Assembly: GCA_049889095.1 (NCBI GenBank)
Contig: JBLJFK010000002.1
Strand: one strand, 5' to 3'
DNA from: Ewingella sp049889095
GTDB taxonomy: Bacteria; Pseudomonadota; Gammaproteobacteria; Enterobacterales; Enterobacteriaceae
DNA length: 64,000 bases
Below are positions 60,496-64,000 of this stretch, piece after piece. The notes under the pieces were generated by a model. That model saw only the letters and a list, made by a program, of their open reading frames with translations, made no database searches and was not told the origin of the DNA. Every line of letters starts with the position of its first letter. Position 1 is the first letter of the stretch. The position numbers were made by a program, and so were the translations under genes.

Positions 60496-62823
60496 ATGAC
60501 ACAACAGATCGTTTCAAACACCGTGAGCGCAGCAAAGGGGCGTTGGCCTCAACTTCTGCCACTGCTGGGCATCCATGTTGCCGCCAATGGTGATCACTCC
60601 CCCTGCCCGCTGTGTGGCGGTAAAGACCGCTTTCGTTTTGATAATCAGGAAGAAAGAGGTACGTGGTTCTGCAATAAGTGTGGTGCCGGTGACGGACTGA
60701 CCCTGGTAGAAAGGGCATTCGATGTGAATACAAAAAATGCCGCCGTTAAAGTGGCGGCTATTCTGGGCAACGCGCAAACCGTTCTGACGCCGGTTGAGCA
60801 TCCTGTGAATGCTCAGGAAAAAGAGGCAGCCCGTCAAAAGGCCGCTGAACTGGCAAAAGAGTTGATTAGAACAGCAAGAAAACAGAGGGGTAATGCCTAC
60901 CTCACGACAAAAGCATGGTCCGATAAAGAAGTGACTACCCTGCAAGGGAACGGATTGCGCATCGCCGGCATCAGCTACCGTGCTGATGATCTGCTGATAC
61001 CGCTGACTGACCTCTCCGGCAATGTTCTCAACGTCCAGCTCATTAATGCAGAAGGTATCAAACGCATGTTAGCCGGTGGTCAGGTTAAAGGGGCTTGCCA
61101 TCGCTTTACAGGTAAAGAGAACGCCGTTATATGGCTTACCGAAGGTTACGCTACCGGTCTGACCGTGCATGAACTGACAGGCGAAACAGTATACGTCGCA
61201 CTCAGCGCCAATAATTTCCCGTACCTTGCGCAGCGCCTGCGCGATGAGTATCCCGACGCCCTGCTGCTGATGGCTGCCGATAACGACGAAAATGGAACGG
61301 GCCAGAAGAAAGCGGAAGAAGCCGCCAGCCTGACCGCTGGCAAGGCAGCTCTGCCGTTTATGACCGGTGACTGGAATGACGTATTTATCAAAGAGGGTCG
61401 TGCGGGAACGCTGGAACAGCTCAGGGCATTTGCCAAACCTGAAGCTAAAAGTCCTTTTGAGACACTCAGCGATGCAGACCTGAAATCCATGAGCGTCAGT
61501 GAAAAAGCGGGATTACTGATCGCGCATAATAACTACCAACTCGCCGTTTCACTGGTAGGTGATGATCTGTGCCGCTATGAGAAAGGCGCATGGAAAATAT
61601 TGCCACACAGCGTATTTAGTCGAGAGATTGCCGCCTTGTTTCTGAAAATCAACGCGCCTTTTTCAGCGCCTGGGATCAGCGGCATTATCGACACGCTTAA
61701 ATTAATGGTGCCGCAAATGGGTAAACCGCCGCGACGACTGATTGGTTTTCGCAACGGCGTGTTTGATACCGTCACCGGTCAATTTGGGCCACACCTCCCG
61801 ACCCACTGGTTACGCACCGTGAACAATGTCGATTTCACCCAACCCAATGCAGGCGAAAACCTTGCTGATCATGCACCAAACTTCTGGCGTTGGCTGACGC
61901 GGGCAGCGGGTGGCAGTGAGGAGAAACAAGCGCGTATTTTGGCGGCCCTGTTCATGGTGCTGGCGAACCGCTATGACTGGCAGTTGTTCCTTGAAATCAC
62001 CGGGCCAGGCGGCAGCGGGAAAAGTGTCATGTCCGCTATCGGCACCTTTCTGGCAGGGATTCATAACACCGTGTCTGCCGGTATCCTGTCTCTGGAGTCG
62101 GCCCGTGAGCGGGCATCAATCGTAGGATATTCATTTATCCTGTTGCCAGATCAGGAAAAGTGGAGCGGTGACGGCGCGGGCATCAAGGCCATCACCGGCG
62201 GCGATGCGGTAGCCATTGATCCAAAATACCGAGATGCGTACTCCACACATATTCCGGCAGTCATTATGGCGTCGAACAACAACCCGATGCAGTTTAGCGA
62301 CCGCAGCGGCGGCGTATCCCGCAGGCGTGTGATCATCACGTTCCCCGAAGTGATACCGGCCAATGAACGGGATCCGCAACTAATAGATAAAATAGGTCAG
62401 GAACTGGCGATCATTGTTCGCCACCTGATGCAACGCTTTGCCGTCCCCAGTGATGCCCGCGAGCTGTTACAGGCACAGCAAAACTCCGATGAAGCACTGG
62501 AGATAAAGCGCGGTGCCGATCCGTTGGTAGATTTTTGCGGTTACCTGCTGGCCGTCAGCACACCGAACGGCCTTTATATTGGCAACGCCAACATTGTTCC
62601 GGCTAACCCCCGCAAGTATCTCTATCACGCCTACCTTTCGTTTATGGAAGCCCGAGGGCATCAACGCACGATGAACCTGACGGCTTTTGGTCGGGCTGTG
62701 CCACAAACGCTGAGAGAATATGAGATCGAGCTTTTGAAACGTAAGACCAATCAGGGGATGCAAACCAACCTGATATTAAGTGAAGACTGCGATGCGGATT
62801 GGTTGCCAAGGTGCGGAACTTAA
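60496..62823 (+). CDS. P4 alpha-type primase-helicase
   Basis: A 775-residue replication protein, close to P4 alpha (777). It has a zinc-finger primase start (C37, C40, C59, C62 in CPLCGGKDRFRF and WFCNKCGAGDG), a TOPRIM-like block (EGYATGLTVHE from about 216), an SF3-type helicase domain with Walker A GPGGSGKSVM (503-512) and a winged C-terminal region that should bind the TTCAC iterons. Start: ATG 60496 behind GGAGG. The frame starts earlier at 60439. It lies between the iteron region and a crr-like region. Confidence 0.95.
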   Translation: MTQQIVSNTVSAAKGRWPQLLPLLGIHVAANGDHSPCPLCGGKDRFRFDNQEERGTWFCNKCGAGDGLTLVERAFDVNTKNAAVKVAAILGNAQTVLTPVEHPVNAQEKEAARQKAAELAKELIRTARKQRGNAYLTTKAWSDKEVTTLQGNGLRIAGISYRADDLLIPLTDLSGNVLNVQLINAEGIKRMLAGGQVKGACHRFTGKENAVIWLTEGYATGLTVHELTGETVYVALSANNFPYLAQRLRDEYPDALLLMAADNDENGTGQKKAEEAASLTAGKAALPFMTGDWNDVFIKEGRAGTLEQLRAFAKPEAKSPFETLSDADLKSMSVSEKAGLLIAHNNYQLAVSLVGDDLCRYEKGAWKILPHSVFSREIAALFLKINAPFSAPGISGIIDTLKLMVPQMGKPPRRLIGFRNGVFDTVTGQFGPHLPTHWLRTVNNVDFTQPNAGENLADHAPNFWRWLTRAAGGSEEKQARILAALFMVLANRYDWQLFLEITGPGGSGKSVMSAIGTFLAGIHNTVSAGILSLESARERASIVGYSFILLPDQEKWSGDGAGIKAITGGDAVAIDPKYRDAYSTHIPAVIMASNNNPMQFSDRSGGVSRRRVIITFPEVIPANERDPQLIDKIGQELAIIVRHLMQRFAVPSDARELLQAQQNSDEALEIKRGADPLVDFCGYLLAVSTPNGLYIGNANIVPANPRKYLYHAYLSFMEARGHQRTMNLTAFGRAVPQTLREYEIELLKRKTNQGMQTNLILSEDCDADWLPRCGT

Positions 62824-62837
62824 ACAAACCTCAACAG

Positions 62838-62861
62838 AAACCGGCTCAGGCCGGTTTTTTT
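62838..62861 (+). terminator. Terminator of alpha
   Basis: AAACCGGC (62838-62845) pairs with GCCGGTTT (62850-62857), then T's. Lies 15 bases after the alpha stop. Confidence 0.85.
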
Positions 62862-62874
62862 AGGTCTGAACTGG

Positions 62875-62985
62875 CAACTGGTCACTTTTAAGTGATGAGT
62901 TATGGATAGTTCGGAGCAAACCAGTCACCACCTAAGATGATGAAATTTAAACGAATAAAACGAAAGTGAACAGTGTGACTAGTTT
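62875..62985. other. crr-like iteron region downstream of alpha
   Basis: GTCACTTTTAAGTGAT (62881-62896), GTCACC at 62934, and AAGTGAACAGTG near 62964 repeat the origin iterons. In P4 a second cis element, crr, lies behind alpha, as here. Confidence 0.55.
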
Positions 62986-63194
62986 TAGCCATAAATCTTT
63001 TATTACGCTAAACTTTAGGACTCTCGGGGATTTGCTTGGTTAAGCTATTTTGATCTCCTGTGACAGAAAGGATCATTGGTTCCCAAGAAGATGGTATGAA
63101 TGAAATCCAATTTGACAGTCGGGTATGTGCCAACAGCGGACTTTGCAAACATCACTGTTTTAATAAGAAGGTAACGGGTCATAACATGTGGACT
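62986..63194. other. Region between crr-like repeats and VOC gene
   Basis: About 210 AT-rich bases. A 61-codon frame (63060-63245) overlaps the VOC gene's tail and looks like chance. Nothing else supported. Confidence 0.35.
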
Positions 63195-63632
63195 TCATTG
63201 ACTGCGTTCCATCAACTCAAGCGTCTGACCATCGGGGCTTTGTAAATATATTACTCTGGTTCCCTGCATGGGTCCTGACAAGACTGTCTGAGGTTTCCCT
63301 GGCGTCTTCCAGCCATAGTCCGATACTTTGCTCAAGAGCGTATCAAGATCCTCGACTATAAACGCAAGGTGAGCGTAGCCTGGGATGTAGGGTGCTGAAG
63401 GCTCTTCTGGCTGTTCAATGTTATTGTATTGCAGTAATTCAATTTTAATTCCAGCCAGTTCAAGCAAAGCCATTCGTACATCAGCTCCCCTTGCGCCTGT
63501 CACTTCATCAATAATAGGTCCAGACATTTTCCCTTCGCGTAATAACTCCCCTCCAAGAATATGAGTCCAGAAAAATAATGAGTCTTCAATATTTTTAACT
63601 GAAAAACCGACGTGATTAACACTTAAGATCAT
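63195..63632 (-). CDS. VOC-family (glyoxalase-like) protein
   Basis: A 145-residue metal-dependent dioxygenase/lyase-fold protein: LSVNHVGFSVKNIEDSLFFW, PGYAHLAFIVEDLDTLLSKV and a C-terminal SPDGQTLELMERSQ. Likely metal ligands are His7, the His in GYAHL and the Glu in LELME. The frame extends 47 codons upstream but the VOC start is ATG 63632 with CAGG before it. It may be cargo at the right side of the satellite. Substrate unknown. Confidence 0.85.
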   Translation of the reverse strand: MILSVNHVGFSVKNIEDSLFFWTHILGGELLREGKMSGPIIDEVTGARGADVRMALLELAGIKIELLQYNNIEQPEEPSAPYIPGYAHLAFIVEDLDTLLSKVSDYGWKTPGKPQTVLSGPMQGTRVIYLQSPDGQTLELMERSQ

Positions 63633-64000
63633 GAGATTACCTGCTGGGTTTTGAAAATTTAGCATCCAACTATCTAAAATCCCTGCTTTATTATCTTCAC
63701 GATAAGTGCGATGGGATTTGTTCAGGAAAAAAGCACAATTAAGTGCGGTCTGAAAAATATATTTACGATTCATCCACAGCGACAGCTGTACAGGTTACCT
63801 GCTCTTTGTTGATAAATACGCGACTGCGTTACAAGCCTGTATCTATTGTAGAAAAACTGCGAATGTCTGCTTTTCGCTCAGGCTGTGTGAAAACTCGGTT
63901 TTTGCATTATCTGAGTACTATCCCCGTTCAGGAACGCAAGATATTCCAGATATTGACTGCATTCGGAGTAATTTAGATATAGAGGCAGTTCGAGGCTTTT
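63633..64000. other. Window-end region
   Basis: About 370 bases with no supported gene. A stretch near 63850-63910 (TGCGAATGTCTGCTTTTCGC, then GGCTGTGTGAAAACTCG) resembles the outer sequence of some insertion sequences, but the window ends before this can be judged. Confidence 0.3.

Larger units (their letters stand above)
52440..64000. mobile_element. P4-like satellite integrated in ssrA (right end not seen)
   Basis: Order: int, cargo (C5 methyltransferase, HEPN, DUF262), delta/ogr, psu, origin-like iterons, alpA/vis, ash/icd immunity region, two small genes, alpha, crr-like iterons, then a VOC gene. This is the P4 satellite layout with cargo in the known int-psu hotspot. No sid, no cos and no attR were found. 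It may depend on a P2-like helper. The end of the element is set to the window end by default. Confidence 0.8.

Noticed and set aside
63060..63245. 61-codon frame after the crr-like repeats
   Set aside because: Overlaps the tail of the VOC gene on the other strand and has no recognisable features.
63743..63976. 77-codon frame at the window end
   Set aside because: No start signal, no family likeness; the region resembles IS end sequence rather than a gene.
1..64000. CRISPR arrays, tRNA and rRNA genes
   Set aside because: No regularly spaced direct repeats, cloverleaf sequences or rRNA segments were recognised, apart from tmRNA.

Overview
The window looks like chromosomal DNA of an enterobacterium. 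The backbone follows the E. coli order in several blocks: mak/rdgC, ppnP-aroM, yaiA-aroL, purL-mltF-tadA-pgpC, yfhL-acpS-pdxJ-recO-era-rnc-lepB-lepA, rseCBA-rpoE-nadB-trmN-srmB-grcA-ung, and grpE/nadK-recN-bamE-rnfH-ratA-smpB-ssrA. The tmRNA tag reads ANDENYALAA and an ERIC element is present. The metabolic islands between these blocks (amino-alcohol genes, IclR-OPT-DUF1177, murQP beside yfhH) suggest Yersiniaceae, such as Rahnella, Rouxiella or Serratia. The genus is my inference.

Positions 1-3420 hold a phosphotransferase (partial), a class-III PLP enzyme and an ethanolamine-type permease. Together they could form a kinase/phospho-lyase route for an amino alcohol. Positions 3430-11600 hold mak and rdgC (divergent), ppnP, then an IclR-OPT-DUF1177-AroM block inserted between aroM and yaiA-aroL. 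A TrpR-like operator lies before aroL. Positions 11700-19600 hold single genes: two methyltransferases, a DUF1471 protein, yedI, an HTH regulator, a GNAT enzyme, a sulfurtransferase, agp and pagP. Positions 19800-30400 hold purL (with PurR box), mltF, tadA, pgpC, the MurNAc genes murQP, their probable regulator yfhH, and the ferredoxin yfhL.

Positions 30400-52500 are core cell machinery. Regulation readable there includes a long stem in the rnc leader (candidate RNase III autoregulation site), a 41-codon leader ORF whose stop overlaps the rpoE start (rseD-like), a perfect FNR site before grcA, and two LexA boxes before recN.

From the 3' end of ssrA (about 52440) to the window end lies a P4-like satellite: integrase, cargo, a delta/ogr zinc-finger gene (56 codons, short and easy to miss), psu, an iteron-rich probable origin, alpA/vis, an ash/icd immunity region with strong RNA structure, two small genes matching P4 orf88 and orf106 in position, the alpha primase-helicase, and a crr-like region. 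The cargo between int and psu, where P4 satellites are known to keep anti-phage systems, is an AT-rich set: a C5-cytosine DNA methyltransferase convergent with a DUF262-HEPN gene pair. This is the best candidate in the window for a little-described defence system. No right attachment site is visible, so the element runs past the window or has a degenerate end; a VOC-family gene lies near the window end.
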